Shown here: positions 12,317 through 13,004 of the stretch, in pieces
Layout: every line of letters starts with the position of its first letter
Position numbering within the stretch: the first letter of the stretch is position 1
From: Nitrososphaerota archaeon
GTDB taxonomy: Archaea; Thermoproteota; Nitrososphaeria; Nitrososphaerales; Nitrososphaeraceae
Length of the DNA stretch: 13,004 nt
Direction of reading: 5' to 3'
Assembly: GCA_005877345.1 (NCBI GenBank)
Contig: VBPR01000167.1
Location: 1-13,004 of the forward strand
Made by a program: the position numbers and the translations under genes
The notes under the pieces: model-generated
What the model was told of the DNA's origin: nothing
Database searches by the model: none
Seen by the model: only the letters and a program-made list of their open reading frames with translations

Positions 12317-13004
12317 GGTTTTGAAAGAATTAGAAATAAAACAGTCGTTAGATAACTTGGCCAACAATTGGAAAATAGAGCAGTCAATATATGATCTTCA
12401 TCTTGGAAAACGTGATGACGTTTCTGATTCCCAAATAGTTGTAAATGGTGTAGTATTTCATATTCCCTATCTTGCAAAAGATGAAACTTATGTTCTTTGG
12501 AAATGCTTATGGCCCGATTGTCATAATTGCTGTGAGAGACAGGGAAGATTACCACTGACTAAAGACGACATATCGTTAATTTCAACCAAAATGGGTTATG
12601 ATTCAGAATCCGAATTTATCAAAAAGGAAACCACAATCTCTAGTTGGAATGAACCATCGACTATGAATAACGTGATTACAACTATCAGTATGATATCACT
12701 AAAGAGGAAGGAAAATGAAACGGAAGATCAAGATGGTAAGCCTTTACCATGCAGATTCTTAAATGAATGCGGCAGTTGCGTACTACATCCCGACAAGCCA
12801 GGCGTTTGCTGGCTTTATCCCTTTTCTTCATGGATGGAATCCAATAATGGAAAACCTGTTGTGCATGCTTCATTCCAATTAACTGGTGATTGCCCTGGAT
12901 TCTATACAGACAAAACATCACAACCAATGATGGATGTCCTACAAGAGTATTCGAAACGAATATTCGAGTATAATATGTCAATCCTGAGAACAACGAGAGA
13001 AAAA
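12315..13004 (+). CDS. YkgJ-type cysteine-cluster protein (3' end outside window)
   Basis: The frame is open from TTG 12315 to the end of the window, 230 codons with no stop, so the gene continues. Family marks are CLWPDCHNCCERQGRLPLT (C64, C69, C72, C73) and CRFLNECGSCVLHPDKPGVC (C146, C152, C155, C165) followed by YPFSS and GDCPG (C193). This is the pattern of the YkgJ/CxxCxxCC family (UPF0153), thought to bind a metal or Fe-S cluster; the biochemical role is not established. The TTG start is selected by a TATA-like box 27 nt upstream; a second TTG at 12321 would shorten it by two residues. No signal peptide is seen. It is divergent from the basic protein gene. Confidence 0.85.
   Translation, partial: MVLKELEIKQSLDNLANNWKIEQSIYDLHLGKRDDVSDSQIVVNGVVFHIPYLAKDETYVLWKCLWPDCHNCCERQGRLPLTKDDISLISTKMGYDSESEFIKKETTISSWNEPSTMNNVITTISMISLKRKENETEDQDGKPLPCRFLNECGSCVLHPDKPGVCWLYPFSSWMESNNGKPVVHASFQLTGDCPGFYTDKTSQPMMDVLQEYSKRIFEYNMSILRTTREK

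Noticed and set aside
12277..12993. Minus-strand ORFs opposite the YkgJ-type gene
   Set aside because: They are antisense to a frame with clear family motifs across its whole length.

Overview
The window looks like a piece of chromosome from a mesophilic ammonia-oxidising archaeon of the Nitrososphaerales, most like Candidatus Nitrosocosmicus. This is inferred from AT-rich DNA, TATA boxes about 27 nt before leaderless starts, T-tract terminators, tRNA genes interrupted by bulge-helix-bulge introns with no encoded CCA, and the protein set. No plasmid, phage, insertion sequence or CRISPR signal was seen. The species is not proven.

Layout. 1-1374 (+) is the 3' part of a large, probably extracellular protein with hexapeptide repeats, a coiled-coil repeat and a purple-acid-phosphatase-like domain. 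It converges on a Mn/Fe superoxide dismutase (1527-2150, -), followed upstream by a small secreted or anchored Ser/Pro-rich protein (2350-2643, -). 2644-3299 has no intact gene. It holds a 31-nt copy of part of the next gene, a 12-bp inverted repeat, a palindrome and a broken reading frame. 3300-3995 (+) encodes a close relative of eukaryotic cytosolic peptide:N-glycanase. A tRNA-Pro(GGG) with a 51-nt intron (4349-4475, -) is divergent from a winged-helix protein (4667-5410, +), which converges on an HtrA-type protease with two PDZ domains (5447-6991, -). 7000-7910 is mostly non-coding with one plausible 63-residue ORF and one ORF relic. A conserved-looking 122-residue protein (7911-8279, -) is divergent from ATP-dependent PEP carboxykinase (8551-10152, +). 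Facing pckA is a tRNA-Gln(CTG) gene that I fold with three introns (10164-10297, -). Then come a helical HEPN-like protein (10339-10896, -), a zinc-ribbon protein (11008-11331, +), a single-pass membrane protein (11431-11823, +), a basic possible winged-helix protein (11889-12284, -), and the 5' part of a YkgJ-type cysteine-cluster protein (12315 to window end, +).

How they work together. Nearly every gene appears to be transcribed alone from its own promoter, and no clear multigene operon is visible. Themes are cell-envelope and extracytoplasmic functions (phosphatase-like protein, HtrA, two anchored proteins), oxidative defence (SOD), gluconeogenesis (PEPCK) and tRNA supply. The most unusual items are the three-intron tRNA-Gln, the archaeal PNGase homologue with its nearby partial copy, and the phosphatase domain lacking two metal ligands.
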